Assembly: GCF_025137375.1 (NCBI RefSeq)
Contig: NZ_CP073720.1
Location: forward strand, 4,612,501 to 4,676,500
Direction of reading: 5' to 3'
DNA: 64,000 nt
Source of the DNA: Dactylosporangium fulvum
Lineage (GTDB): Bacteria; Actinomycetota; Actinomycetes; Mycobacteriales; Micromonosporaceae
Under the pieces are notes generated by a model. It worked only from the letters and a program-made list of their open reading frames with translations, was not told the origin of the DNA and did no database searches. A program made the position numbers and the translations under genes. Positions 17,348-26,528 of this stretch are shown here, piece by piece (positions within the stretch are counted from its first letter, which is position 1; the number at the start of each line of letters is the position of its first letter).

Positions 17348-18334
17348 ATGCGGCTGCGAACCCTTGGCCGGGGCGGGCCTGCCGTCTCGGCCATCGGGCT
17401 GGGTTGTATGGGCCTGGTCGACGGCTACTTCGGCGCGGTCTCGGCCGACCAGGCCACCCGGGCGGTGCATCGAGCGCTCGATCTGGGAATCACGCTGTTC
17501 GACACCGCCGACTCATACGGCGCCGGGGCCGGTGAGGAGCGCCTCGGCGCCGCGCTCGCCGGCCGCCGCGACGGCGTACTCCTGGCCAGCAAGGTCGGGC
17601 TGGTCGCGAACCACTCGGCCGCAGGGCGGGTGGTCGACGGACGTCCGGAGCACGTCCGGGCCGGTGTCGAGGCCTCGCTCGGCCGGCTCCGGACGGACGT
17701 CATCGACCTGTACCAACTGCACCGGGTCGACCCGCAGGTGCCCGTGGAGGAGACCGTCGGGGCGATGGCCACGCTGGTCGCCGAGGGCAAGGTCCGCTAT
17801 CTCGGGGTGTCCGAGGTGACGCCGCAGCAGTTGCGCCGCGCGGCCGCGGTGCACCCGCTGGTCTCGGTGCAGAGCGAATACTCGCTGTTCGAACGTGGCG
17901 TGGAAGCCGGGATACTGGCCGAGTGCGACCGGCTCGGGGCGGCCCTGATCGCGTTCGCGCCGCTCGGCAAGGGGCTGCTGACCGGTCGCCTGCAGAGCGT
18001 CACCGGCTTCGCCGACTCGGATCTGCGCTCCCGGCTGCCCCGGTTCGGGGGCGATCATCTGCGCCACAACCAGCAACTGGCCGCAACGCTCGGCGAACTC
18101 GCCCGGGCACTGGACATCACCTCCGGTCAGCTCGCGCTGGCCTGGCTGCTCAGCCGCTCCGCCCTGGTCCTGCCGATCCCGGGAAGTACGAGCTCCGATC
18201 ACCTCGCCGAGAATGCCGCCGCCAGTGACATCGACCTGCCGGCCGAGGTACTGGTCCGCATCGACGCGGTGCTCGCCGCAGATCCGGTGTCCGGCGATCG
18301 GTACCCCGAGGACTGGCGGCTACCGGGCGGCTGA
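17348..18334 (+). CDS. Aldo/keto reductase
   Basis: A 328-residue NADPH-dependent (alpha/beta)8 reductase. Catalytic tetrad residues are visible: Asp and Tyr in DTADSYG, Lys in LLASKVG, His in YQLHRVD. The cofactor end is ALAWLLSRSALVLPIPGSTSSDHLAEN. It resembles the YajO/pyridoxal reductase-like AKR subgroup. Position in the catabolic operon, 23 bases after the SDR, suggests reduction of a pathway aldehyde or ketone. Confidence 0.87.
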   Translation: MRLRTLGRGGPAVSAIGLGCMGLVDGYFGAVSADQATRAVHRALDLGITLFDTADSYGAGAGEERLGAALAGRRDGVLLASKVGLVANHSAAGRVVDGRPEHVRAGVEASLGRLRTDVIDLYQLHRVDPQVPVEETVGAMATLVAEGKVRYLGVSEVTPQQLRRAAAVHPLVSVQSEYSLFERGVEAGILAECDRLGAALIAFAPLGKGLLTGRLQSVTGFADSDLRSRLPRFGGDHLRHNQQLAATLGELARALDITSGQLALAWLLSRSALVLPIPGSTSSDHLAENAAASDIDLPAEVLVRIDAVLAADPVSGDRYPEDWRLPGG

Positions 18335-18410
18335 GCGCCGCTCAACGGCATCGCCGCGCCTGCGGACGGCCGTCCGATTCAAGAGACTGCGCACCAAGTA
18401 AGGAGCGGGA

Positions 18411-18824
18411 ATGGTAGCGGTCATCAACAACGAAGCGATCGAGATCGGCATCGTCGTACGCGATCCGGAGAAAGCGCTCACGTTCTATCGGGACGTGCTG
18501 GGCCTTCCGTACCTCGGTGATCTGGAGTTTCCGGGAACACATATGTGGCGGTTCGGGGCCGGCGGTTCGGTCGTGAAGCTCCTTGCCCTTGAACCAGCGC
18601 CACAGGATTCGAACCCACCCGGCACGGTGCCGGCCACCGGATTGCGTTATCTGAGCCTGTTCGTCAGCAATATCGAGGATCTGGTCAACGAGTGCGCGGC
18701 GTTCGGCTGCGCCATTGCGACACCGGTCACCGAATTCCGGCCGGGTGCCCGGTTCGCCTTTGTCGAGGATCCCGAAGGCAACCGGATCGAATTGCTCGAC
18801 GTGGCCGGCTCGACCGCCGCCTAG
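18411..18824 (+). CDS. VOC-superfamily protein (glyoxalase/dioxygenase fold)
   Basis: A single-domain 137-residue protein with paired beta-alpha-beta-beta-beta modules: EIGIVVRDPEKALTFYRDVLG, then FVEDPEGNRIELLD. Probable metal ligands are the early Glu, His46 in THMWRFGAG and the late Glu in NRIELLD. VOC proteins are lyases, isomerases or extradiol dioxygenases; its length suits a glyoxalase or epimerase. It has a good AAGGAGCG site and belongs to the catabolic run. Confidence 0.8.
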   Translation: MVAVINNEAIEIGIVVRDPEKALTFYRDVLGLPYLGDLEFPGTHMWRFGAGGSVVKLLALEPAPQDSNPPGTVPATGLRYLSLFVSNIEDLVNECAAFGCAIATPVTEFRPGARFAFVEDPEGNRIELLDVAGSTAA

Positions 18825-18854
18825 AGGACCGAGACCGGCAAAAGAGAGGTATCG

Positions 18855-19307
18855 ATGGATGACGACGAAATCACCGAACTGCGCCGCCGGGTAGCCGAAC
18901 TCGAGGACGAACGCGCGGTGGCCCGGACCATGGTGCGGTACGCCGAATCACTCGACTACGGTGACAGTGCGACCTGGGCCGACACCTTCACCCCGGACGG
19001 GGTGTTCGACGTGCGCCGCCGGGGCGAGCCGATGTTCGTGCACACCGGCACCGAGAGCCTCATCGCGTTCGCCGACCAGCACACGTCGGCGCCGACCGTC
19101 TACCACAAGCACTTCCTGTCGGTGCCGTCCATCGCGCTTGACGGTGACCGGGCGGTCGCGAGCACCTACTTCACCATGCTGTACGAACGCGACACCGGGC
19201 CGATCGTGCTGGTGTTCGGCCGGTACCTGGACGAACTGACCCGCTACGCGGGCACCTGGCGCTTCAGCCGCCGGATCGTCGACATGGAAGCGCTACCGCC
19301 CGGTTAG
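18855..19307 (+). CDS. SnoaL-like (NTF2-fold) protein
   Basis: A 150-residue protein with an N-terminal coiled-coil helix (ITELRRRVAELEDE) followed by the SnoaL_4 core: RTMVRYAESLDYGD, WADTFTPDGVFDVRRRG, HKHFLSVPSIALDGDRAVASTYF and WRFSRRIVDMEAL. It is a homologue in layout of the protein at 12955. Last gene of the enzyme run before the ABC importer; GC-rich small hairpins follow its stop. Confidence 0.8.
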   Translation: MDDDEITELRRRVAELEDERAVARTMVRYAESLDYGDSATWADTFTPDGVFDVRRRGEPMFVHTGTESLIAFADQHTSAPTVYHKHFLSVPSIALDGDRAVASTYFTMLYERDTGPIVLVFGRYLDELTRYAGTWRFSRRIVDMEALPPG

Positions 19308-19371
19308 CATCCGCGCCCGGGGGCGCGTGAGCGGTCAGGACCGCCTCAGGACCGCCTCTGTCCAGCGGCCG

Positions 19372-19640
19372 GAGCATCGCGATGATGCCCAGGAACCGTC
19401 GGCGACCAACTTTCCGAGGCGTTGCGCCGGCACAGATTCTCGACCTGATCCGCACGCTCGCGGTGCACTGGCACGCCTTGGGTCCTGCTGGTCACCCATG
19501 ACATGGGTGGTCGTCGATGCGTGCGACCCGGGTGGTCGTGATGTACGCCGGGCAGGTGGGCGAGTTCGCGGACACCGCCCCGATCTTCGGCCGGCGCGAC
19601 ATCCCTACACCGAGCAAGCGAGTGGCCTCGGCTCGGCCAC
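19372..19640 (+). pseudogene. Relic of a peptide ABC transporter ATPase (DppD/OppD type)
   Basis: Three frames together recover VAPAQILDLIRTL, LLVTHDMG (the H-loop), VVVDACD and RVVVMYAGQVGEFADTAPIFGRR, the conserved C-terminal order of DppD-like ATPases. The Walker B region just upstream is corrupted. At least three frameshifts show it is dead. It fills the gap between the SnoaL-like gene and the binding-protein gene. Confidence 0.75.
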
Positions 19641-19832
19641 ACTCGGTCATCCGGCAGCCGCGTAGTCGCGGAGTTCAGCGAACTCGGCGTGTTGACGCTG
19701 CGGGTCCGCCGATTCGGACCTCCGGGAGTTCGCCGTTGTTCCGGTTGCCAGCCATGCCATTCAGTGGAACGGGGGCATCTGGCGCCGAGCAGATTCAACG
19801 ACCATCTGGTCATACACCGAAAGGGGTCAGCC

Positions 19833-21161
19833 ATGCGACAGCGAACAGCGGCGTTGGCCGCCGTCACCGCATTACTGTTAGCGCTTGCCGCCTGTGGCGG
19901 CCATGGCGCTCCCAGCCCGACAACACAGAACAGCACGGCGCCGGCCGGCGCAACGGCGGGCGCATCGGCAGGGAGTTTCGGCACCCTGGGCGAAGTGTGC
20001 GGCCCCGGCGACGCCAAGGGCGCCACCGATGTCGGCGTCACCGACACCGAGATCCGGGTCGGCACCGTCGCCGACGTCGGCTGGTCGGCCGCTCCCGGCC
20101 TGCTCCAGCCGATCTTCGACGGGGCCGACGCCTTCGTCAACTGGTGCAACGCCGCGGGCGGCATCAACGGCCGCAAGCTGACACTGGACAAGCGTGACTC
20201 CGCGATGAGCAACTACCTGCCGCAGGTGAAGACGAGCTGCACAAGCAATCTCGCCCTGGTCGGCAGCATGGGCGTCCTCGACGACACCGGCGTGGACGCC
20301 TGGGTGGAGTGCGGGATGCCCAACTTCACCGCCGCCACCGTCGGTGCCAAGGCCGCCGACGCCAAGCTGATGGTTCCGCTCAACCCGATCCCGAGTACGC
20401 AGCAGAACGTCGGCGGCTTCCACAAGCTGTTCGCCGACAACCCCGGCATTCAGAACGCGATCGGCACCCTGTACGCCGATGGCGCCGCGGGTGCCCGGCA
20501 ACAGCACACGTACAACGAGGCGATCACCAAGATCGGCGGGAAGCTCGTCTACACCGCCCAGTACAGCTCCGCCGGCCAGGTCAACTGGGGCCCGTACGTG
20601 CAGGCCATGAAGAACGCCGGGGTCAAGTTCCTCTTCGTCAACGCCACGGTCACCGCGGTCGCCGGCCTGCAGCAGGCCATGGCGACCCAGAACTGGTACC
20701 CGGACATCCAGATCTCGCCGCCGCAGCTCTACGACGCCACCTACCTGACGCTGGCCGGCAAGGTCGCGAAGAACCACTACGTCTACATCCCCACCACGCC
20801 GTTCGAGACCGCCGACACCGTTCCCGCGGTGGCGCAGTTCCTGAAAATCCTGAAGGAGCACGCGCCGAAGGCCAAGCTCACCTTCTTCAGCTCCACCGCC
20901 TTCTCCTCGTGGCTGCTGTTCGCCCAGTCGGTGAAGGCATGCGGGTCGCAGGTGACCCGGGCCTGCGTGATGACCGAGGTCGGCAAGGTCAAGAACTGGA
21001 CCGGCGGCGGCCTGCAGGGTGAGATCACCCCGTCGGAGAACAAGACGTCCGAGTGCTGGATCGTCATGAAGGTCGAGGCGGACAAGTTCACCCAGGTCAT
21101 CCCCAAGGAGATCGGGAAGTACGACTGCGACCCGCAGAACGCGCCGACCGTAACACCCTGA
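19833..21161 (+). CDS. Branched-chain amino acid-type ABC substrate-binding lipoprotein
   Basis: A 442-residue LivK-type (Peripla_BP_6) lipoprotein. The start at ATG 19833 follows AAAGGGG. Signal peptide with lipobox LAAC (Cys about residue 22), then a low-complexity Ala/Thr/Gly linker. The mature part shows the type I fold: DTEIRVGTVADVGWSA, DAFVNWCNAAGGINGRKL, and a four-Cys set including TSCTSN, WVECG and KACGSQ. In catabolic islands such proteins bind aromatic acids, steroids or cholate-like compounds as often as amino acids. Probably defines the substrate imported by the next three genes. Confidence 0.87.
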   Translation: MRQRTAALAAVTALLLALAACGGHGAPSPTTQNSTAPAGATAGASAGSFGTLGEVCGPGDAKGATDVGVTDTEIRVGTVADVGWSAAPGLLQPIFDGADAFVNWCNAAGGINGRKLTLDKRDSAMSNYLPQVKTSCTSNLALVGSMGVLDDTGVDAWVECGMPNFTAATVGAKAADAKLMVPLNPIPSTQQNVGGFHKLFADNPGIQNAIGTLYADGAAGARQQHTYNEAITKIGGKLVYTAQYSSAGQVNWGPYVQAMKNAGVKFLFVNATVTAVAGLQQAMATQNWYPDIQISPPQLYDATYLTLAGKVAKNHYVYIPTTPFETADTVPAVAQFLKILKEHAPKAKLTFFSSTAFSSWLLFAQSVKACGSQVTRACVMTEVGKVKNWTGGGLQGEITPSENKTSECWIVMKVEADKFTQVIPKEIGKYDCDPQNAPTVTP

Positions 21162-21185
21162 TCCTCCGCAAGACGACGAGCAACC

Positions 21186-21228
21186 ATCGCCACCCGGGAC
21201 CGCGCGCTGCCCGGCCCCGGGTGGCGAT
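21186..21228 (+). terminator. Hairpin between binding protein and permease genes
   Basis: A perfect 13-bp inverted repeat (ATCGCCACCCGGG with its complement) spans a 17-base loop, 25 bases after the binding-protein stop. Such a partial terminator or 3' stabiliser typically gives more binding protein than permease from one transcript. Confidence 0.6.
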
Positions 21229-21291
21229 CTGCCGGACCCGCTGTCCACTGCGTGATCTGATCACTTTTGACCGCCCGGAGGTCAACACCGG

Positions 21292-23319
21292 ATGCATGAG
21301 CTCATCGCCTATACGATCTTCGGCCTGGTGACGGCAGCCATCTACTCGATCGCGGCCAGCGGTCTGGTGGTCACCTACACCACGTCCGGCGTGTTCAACC
21401 TGGCCCACGGCGCGTTCGGGATGTTCGGCGCGTTCTCGTACTGGCAGCTGCGGTTCGGCTGGGGCTGGCCGACGTGGCTGGCGCTGCCGCTCGTGGTGCT
21501 CATCCTCGCGCCGCTGTTCGGCTGCGGCCTCGAACGGCTGCTGATGCGCAAGCTGACCGACGCCACCGAGGCGACCAAGCTCGCGGTGACCATCGGCGTC
21601 ATGCTGACCCTCGTCGGTGCGGCGCTGTGGATCTGGGATCCGCAGGTCAGCCGTCCCTTCCCGGCGTTCTACGCGGGGAACAAGGTCGACATCGCCGGCG
21701 TGTTCGTGACCTGGGACCAGCTGATCACGCTGGCGCTGGGTGTGCTGTGCGCGGTCGGACTGCGGCTGCTGCTCTACCGGACCAGGATCGGGCTGGACAT
21801 GCGGGCCGTGGTCGACGACCGGTCGCTGGTGCTGCTCAACGGCGGCCGGCCGGACCGGGCCGCGATGACCAGCTGGGCCGTCGGTTCGATGCTCGCGGCG
21901 CTGGCCGGCGTGCTGATCGCGCCCTACCTGCAACTGGCGGTGATCCCGCTGACGCTGCTGGTGGTCAACGCCTACGCGGCGGCGGTGATCGGGAAGCTGC
22001 GGAGCCTGCCGATGACCTTCGCCGGCGCGCTCGTCATCGGCCTGGCACAGAGCTACGCGGTGGGCTACCTGCCCACGTCCACGGTGCCCTGGCTGCAGAG
22101 CTTCCCCACCACCATCCCCATCATCGTGCTCTTCCTGGCCCTGCTGGTGCTGCCGCACCAGCGGTTGCGTGGCCATGCGGCCCGGCGCAGCCGGGAGTCC
22201 TTCCCGGTGCCGACCTACCGCATGTTCGTCATCGGTGCGGGCACCCTGCTGATCGTGGCCACGCTGCTGGCCATGGTCCTGCCGACCCAACCGCTGTTCT
22301 CGATGAGCACCGGTCTCGGTCTCGGCATCATCGGGCTCTCGCTGGTGCCGCTGCTCGGCTACGGCGGGCAGATCTCGCTGTGCCAGATGACCTTCGCCGG
22401 GGTCGGCGCGCTCACCTTCGCCCACGCCGCCAAGGACGGCAACGTGCTCGGTCTGATCGCTGCGTTCGCCGTCGCGGCGATCTGCGGCGCGATCACCGCA
22501 CTGCCGGCGATCCGACTGCATGGGCTGTACCTGGCGCTGTCGACCGCCGCGGTGGCCAGCTTCTGCGACCTCTGGCTGTTCGGCCTGCCGTCCATCACGG
22601 TGTTCGGCTACCGGGTGCCGCTGTTCGAATCCGGCTCGGTACCGACCGCCCGGCTGGATCTCGGCGGCGTCAACGTCAGCGACGACCGGATCTACTTCGT
22701 GGTCCTGACCGTCGTCTTCGCCCTGATGGGCCTGGGCGTGGTCGCACTGCGCCGGTCCAGATACGGGCGGATGCTGCTGGCGATGCGGGAGAGCCCGGCC
22801 GCGTGCGCGACGCTCGGGCTGCGACTGACCACGGTCAAGCTCAGCGTGTTCGCGTTGTCGGCGGGGATGGCCGGCGTCGGTGGTGCGCTGCTGGCCGGGC
22901 TGTCGGGTCAGACGGCGTCGACCCAGTTCTCGTTCTTCGCGAGCCTGCCGCTGCTGCTGCTGATGATGGCCGGCGGTGCCGGCATGGTCAGCGGCGCCCT
23001 GTTCGGCGCGGTGACGCTCGGCCTGTTCAGCACCTTTGCCCACCTGTCGTCCCTGTTCAACCGGGGCTCGCAGCTGCTGCCGGGCCTGGTCGGTCTCGGG
23101 CTCGGTGAACAGCCCAACGGGGTCGCCGCCGACATCGGCCGCGGGCTGGCGAAGCTGAGCCGGCGGGGTGCACCGGCGGCCCCGACGGAACCGGAGTCCG
23201 CTGACCACGCCGAGAACACTGCCACCATCGCCTGGGAATGGAGCGGCATGGACCAACCGCTGACCGATCATGAACGGAACCTGCTGGACGAGCGTCTGGG
23301 TATCGGGGCCGGGCGATGA
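21292..23319 (+). CDS. livHM: Fused LivH-LivM ABC permease
   Basis: A 675-residue polytopic protein joining both membrane subunits of a branched-chain-type importer. The LivH half (about 1-285) has GLVTAAIYSIAASGLVVTYTTSG and NLAHGAFGMFGA; the LivM half (about 300-610) has TGLGLGIIGLSLVPLLGYGGQ, SLCQMTFAGVGALT and the EAA-like loop TTVKLSVFALSAGMAGVGGALLAG. The fusion fixes a one-to-one ratio. The last 50 residues are a hydrophilic cytoplasmic tail. The stop overlaps the ATPase start (ATGA). Confidence 0.9.
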   Translation: MHELIAYTIFGLVTAAIYSIAASGLVVTYTTSGVFNLAHGAFGMFGAFSYWQLRFGWGWPTWLALPLVVLILAPLFGCGLERLLMRKLTDATEATKLAVTIGVMLTLVGAALWIWDPQVSRPFPAFYAGNKVDIAGVFVTWDQLITLALGVLCAVGLRLLLYRTRIGLDMRAVVDDRSLVLLNGGRPDRAAMTSWAVGSMLAALAGVLIAPYLQLAVIPLTLLVVNAYAAAVIGKLRSLPMTFAGALVIGLAQSYAVGYLPTSTVPWLQSFPTTIPIIVLFLALLVLPHQRLRGHAARRSRESFPVPTYRMFVIGAGTLLIVATLLAMVLPTQPLFSMSTGLGLGIIGLSLVPLLGYGGQISLCQMTFAGVGALTFAHAAKDGNVLGLIAAFAVAAICGAITALPAIRLHGLYLALSTAAVASFCDLWLFGLPSITVFGYRVPLFESGSVPTARLDLGGVNVSDDRIYFVVLTVVFALMGLGVVALRRSRYGRMLLAMRESPAACATLGLRLTTVKLSVFALSAGMAGVGGALLAGLSGQTASTQFSFFASLPLLLLMMAGGAGMVSGALFGAVTLGLFSTFAHLSSLFNRGSQLLPGLVGLGLGEQPNGVAADIGRGLAKLSRRGAPAAPTEPESADHAENTATIAWEWSGMDQPLTDHERNLLDERLGIGAGR

Positions 23320-24056
23320 GCACACTCCTCGAACTGCGCGGCGTGACCGTCCGGTACGGCGGCGTGACCGCCCTTGACTCGGTGTCGATTTCGGCCGAGG
23401 CCGGCCGGATCACCGGACTGATCGGCCCGAACGGCGCCGGGAAGTCGACCCTGTTCAACGTCGTCAGCGGCCTGGTCCGGCCCCGGACGGGAACGGTGCT
23501 GCTGGACGGCAGGGACATCACCCGCCTGGTGCCACACCAGCGGGCCCGGCTGCGCATGGCCAGGACCTTCCAGCAGCTGGAACTGTTCGGGGTGCTGTCG
23601 GTCGCCGACAACGTGCTCACCGCCGCCGAGCTGCGCCGCGGCTGGGCCCGCGACAACAGCGACCCGAAGGCCGAGACCCAGGCCGCCCTGGAACGCACGG
23701 GCCTGCTGGACGTCGCCGACGAACGAGCCGACGGCCTGCCCACCGGCATGGCGCGCCTGCTTGAGGTAGCCCGGGCGCTGGCGACGAGCCCGAGACTGCT
23801 GCTGCTGGACGAGCCGGCCGCCGGCCTGAACGAGCAGGAGTCCGCGGTGCTCGGTGCCCTGCTCGCCGGTCTGGCCCGCGACGGCCTGGCGATCGTGCTG
23901 GTGGAACACGACATGGACCTGGTGATGCAGGTATGTTCGACGATCACGGTGCTCAACCTCGGCCAGGTCCTGATGACCGGAACACCTCAGCAGGTGCGCA
24001 CCGACCCTGCGGTACTCGCGGCCTATCTCGGATCGGCACCGGAGAGGACGGCATGA
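23316..24056 (+). CDS. livG: ABC transporter ATPase, LivG type
   Basis: A 246-residue ATPase with Walker A GPNGAGKST, Walker B LLLLDEPAAGL, and H-loop VEHDMD. The signature motif reads LPTGMARLLEVARAL instead of LSYGQQR-type; the Ser-Gly-Gly core is lost, which should lower its own ATPase signature function unless the partner compensates. Overlaps both neighbours by four bases and pairs with LivF at the same permease. Confidence 0.9.
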   Translation: MSTLLELRGVTVRYGGVTALDSVSISAEAGRITGLIGPNGAGKSTLFNVVSGLVRPRTGTVLLDGRDITRLVPHQRARLRMARTFQQLELFGVLSVADNVLTAAELRRGWARDNSDPKAETQAALERTGLLDVADERADGLPTGMARLLEVARALATSPRLLLLDEPAAGLNEQESAVLGALLAGLARDGLAIVLVEHDMDLVMQVCSTITVLNLGQVLMTGTPQQVRTDPAVLAAYLGSAPERTA

Positions 24057-24850
24057 CCGACATCGCGAGCCCGGTGAGCCTGAACGGCCCGGCAACCCAC
24101 CCGTCCGGGACCGCCGCGGCGCGGCAGGAGGCGCCCGAGAGCCCGCCGTTGCTGGAACTGCGCGGTGTCCGTGCCGGCTACGGCGCCATCGAGGTGCTGC
24201 ACGGCATCGACCTGGTGGTGCCGGCCGGTGGCATCTTCGCGGTCCTCGGCCCCAACGGTGCCGGCAAGTCGACCATGCTGCGGGTGATCGCGGGCCTGCA
24301 CCGGGTCTCGGCCGGAACAGTGCTGCTGGCCGGACGCGAGGTCAACCAGGCCGCGCCGGACGAGCTCGCCCGGCGCGGCCTGTGCCTGGTGCCGGAGGGT
24401 CGTGGGGTGTTCCCCAACCTCACGGTCGAGGAGAATCTGCGCCTCATCACCCACCTGGGCCACCGACCCGCCGAGATCGAACAACGGGCGTTCACCCAGT
24501 TCCCCCGGCTGGCGAACCGGCGCAAGCAGCTGGCCGGCACGCTGTCCGGCGGGGAACAGCAGATGCTGGCACTGGCCCGGGCGGTGGTGGCCGATCCGGC
24601 AGTCCTGCTCATCGACGAACTGTCGATGGGTCTGGCGCCGCAAATCGTCGAGACGCTCTACGGCCTGGTGGCTGACGTCGCCACGCAGGGCGTCACGGTG
24701 CTTGCCGTGGAGCAGTTCGCCACCACCATCCTGGGCCTGGCATCCGCCGCGGTGGTCCTCACCACCGGACGGGTCGCCATGACCGGCACTCCGCAGCAAG
24801 TGGACCAGGAACTGTCCGGCCTCTATCTCGGAGCCACTCCGAACGTCTGA
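24053..24850 (+). CDS. livF: ABC transporter ATPase, LivF type
   Basis: A 265-residue ATPase with a 30-residue non-conserved N-terminal extension before the domain (LLELRGVRAGYGAIEVLHGI). Walker A GPNGAGKST, Q-loop region LVPEGRGVFPNLTVEENL, intact signature LSGGEQQMLALARA, Walker B VLLIDELSMGLAP, H-loop replaced by VEQF (Gln for His), as is normal for LivF. With LivG it makes the heterodimer driving import. Confidence 0.92.
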   Translation: MTDIASPVSLNGPATHPSGTAAARQEAPESPPLLELRGVRAGYGAIEVLHGIDLVVPAGGIFAVLGPNGAGKSTMLRVIAGLHRVSAGTVLLAGREVNQAAPDELARRGLCLVPEGRGVFPNLTVEENLRLITHLGHRPAEIEQRAFTQFPRLANRRKQLAGTLSGGEQQMLALARAVVADPAVLLIDELSMGLAPQIVETLYGLVADVATQGVTVLAVEQFATTILGLASAAVVLTTGRVAMTGTPQQVDQELSGLYLGATPNV

Positions 24851-24873
24851 CCATCATCGCTGGAGGTATGAGA

Positions 24874-26367
24874 ATGGCGACCAAGGCTTCGGCCCGGCCG
24901 ATCACGCAGGATCAGGTACCAGCCTGGGACATCGAGACCGACGTGGTTGTCGTGGGCTACAGCATCGCCGGCGTCTGTGCCGCGCTCGGCGCGTCGGAGG
25001 TGACGGACCGCGTCGTCGCGCTGGAGCGCGGAGGCGGATCGGAGGGGACCTGCGGCGGAATCCTCTACCTCGGCGGCGGCACCCCGATGCAGCAGGCGAT
25101 GGGGCATCACGACACCGCCGACGCGATGTACACCTTCCTGCTCGCCGCGCTCGGTCCCGGCGTCGACGAGGACAAGCTGCGCCGGTACTGCGACGGCAGC
25201 GTCGAGCACTTTCGCTGGCTGTTCGAGTCGGGGGTACCGCTGATCAGTGGGCCGGACCGGGAAGGTACCCCGCTGGCGACCCCGGACCCGGACGGCTTCG
25301 TCCAGGTGGGAGCGCAGGAGTACGCCGGCGGCGGACTGGTCTGGACCGGGGGAGAGCAGGCACATCCGTTCAATCAGCTGACCGCGCCGGTTCCGCGCGG
25401 GCACATGCCGCGCGACCCGGACGGCACCGAGGACCTGTTCGAGGGCGCAGTGCTGAAGTGCCTGCTGGCCGCCGCCGAACGGGCCGGTGTCCGGACGGTC
25501 TTCAACACCGGGGTGGAGCGGCTGGTCGTCGACGACGCCGGCCGGGTGGTCGGGGTGGCTGCCCGCAGCTTCGGTACTGCCGTCTTCGTCCGCGCCGCCC
25601 GTGGCGTCATCATCACCACCGGTGGCTTCATCTACAACGACGAGATGCTCGGCGAGCACTGCACGCCCGCCGTGCACGGCGCAGGCAAGCTCGGCCACGG
25701 TGGGCAGGACGGTCTGGGTATCCAGATGGCGCAGATGCTCGGCGCGGACGCGATCCACATGGACGCGGTCGACGCGACCCTGGTCTCCACCCCGCACATC
25801 TCGTTCATCAAGGGGATCCTGGTCAACTCCCGGGGGCAGCGCTTCATCAACGAGGACACCTACTACGGCCGGCTCGGCACCGAGACGGTGCTGCGGCAGC
25901 ACTCGGAGTGCTATCTCCTCGTCGACGACAAGATCTTCCTGGAGTCGTCGTGGCTGCGCCCGGCCTGGGCGTCGGACTCGCTGCAGGATCTGGAGCAGCA
26001 GATCGGGTTGCCCGATGGTGCGCTCCAGCAGACGGTGGACTACTACAACCGCGGTGCCGAGGTCGGCGAGGACCCGTTGTTCCACAAGGGTGTCCGGTGG
26101 CTGCAGCCGTTGAGCCCGCCGTATGCGGTGCTCGACCTGCGCCACCGGTCGTTTCCGATCCAGGCGTTCACCATGGGCGGTCTGCGCACCGATGTCGGTG
26201 GTCACGTGCTGGATGTCGAGGGCCGCCCGATCGACGGGCTCTTCGCAGCGGGCCGTGCGTCAGCGGGTCTGGCCGTGCACGGCTACTGCAGCGGCATCTC
26301 CCTCGGTGACGGAAGCTTCTTCGGGCGGATGGCAGGCCAGACGGCGGCCCGCAACCCGAGCCGGTAA
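24874..26367 (+). CDS. FAD-binding dehydrogenase (fumarate reductase/ketosteroid dehydrogenase type)
   Basis: A 497-residue flavoprotein. ATG 24874 is favoured over ATG 24868 because TGGAGG is correctly spaced for it. FAD domain DVVVVGYSIAGVCAALGASE and EGTCGGILYLGGGTP; middle VLKCLLAAAERAGV; C-terminal closing motif LFAAGRASAGLAVHGYCSGISLGDGSFFGRMAGQTA. Same family as the enzyme at 14902 but of a different subgroup. It sits 23 bases after livF, linking transport and ring oxidation in one transcription unit. Confidence 0.83.
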   Translation: MATKASARPITQDQVPAWDIETDVVVVGYSIAGVCAALGASEVTDRVVALERGGGSEGTCGGILYLGGGTPMQQAMGHHDTADAMYTFLLAALGPGVDEDKLRRYCDGSVEHFRWLFESGVPLISGPDREGTPLATPDPDGFVQVGAQEYAGGGLVWTGGEQAHPFNQLTAPVPRGHMPRDPDGTEDLFEGAVLKCLLAAAERAGVRTVFNTGVERLVVDDAGRVVGVAARSFGTAVFVRAARGVIITTGGFIYNDEMLGEHCTPAVHGAGKLGHGGQDGLGIQMAQMLGADAIHMDAVDATLVSTPHISFIKGILVNSRGQRFINEDTYYGRLGTETVLRQHSECYLLVDDKIFLESSWLRPAWASDSLQDLEQQIGLPDGALQQTVDYYNRGAEVGEDPLFHKGVRWLQPLSPPYAVLDLRHRSFPIQAFTMGGLRTDVGGHVLDVEGRPIDGLFAAGRASAGLAVHGYCSGISLGDGSFFGRMAGQTAARNPSR

Positions 26368-26384
26368 CCCCGTGGCAACGACGT

Positions 26385-26402
26385 CGCGGCGTGGTCGCCG
26401 CG
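26385..26402. terminator. Possible terminator after the catabolic run
   Basis: A perfect 7-bp CG stem (CGCGGCG and its complement) with a TGGT loop lies 18 bases beyond the last catabolic gene. Short, so only a weak candidate. Confidence 0.35.
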
Positions 26403-26528
26403 GAACCGCTCGGGTTCGTCACGACCCGGCACGCCGAGGCCCGGCCACGCGGCTGTAGGCCGTGTGCGGTGTCCCCGCCGGAGGCATTCAGGCGGCGTAG
26501 CCGGCTCGGCAGCGGGTACCCCAGCTGT

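Noticed and set aside
18590..18680. A minus-strand T-arm-like GGTTCGAATCCTGTGG
   Set aside because: It lies inside the VOC gene, and no acceptor, D or anticodon arms can be folded around it.
19308..19345. GC-rich small hairpins and an 11-base tandem repeat after the second SnoaL gene
   Set aside because: Stems are only about six base pairs and no T run follows; too weak for a terminator call.
21097..23325. 742-codon open frame opposite livHM
   Set aside because: His/Gln/Arg-rich low-complexity product typical of an antisense shadow of a membrane protein gene.
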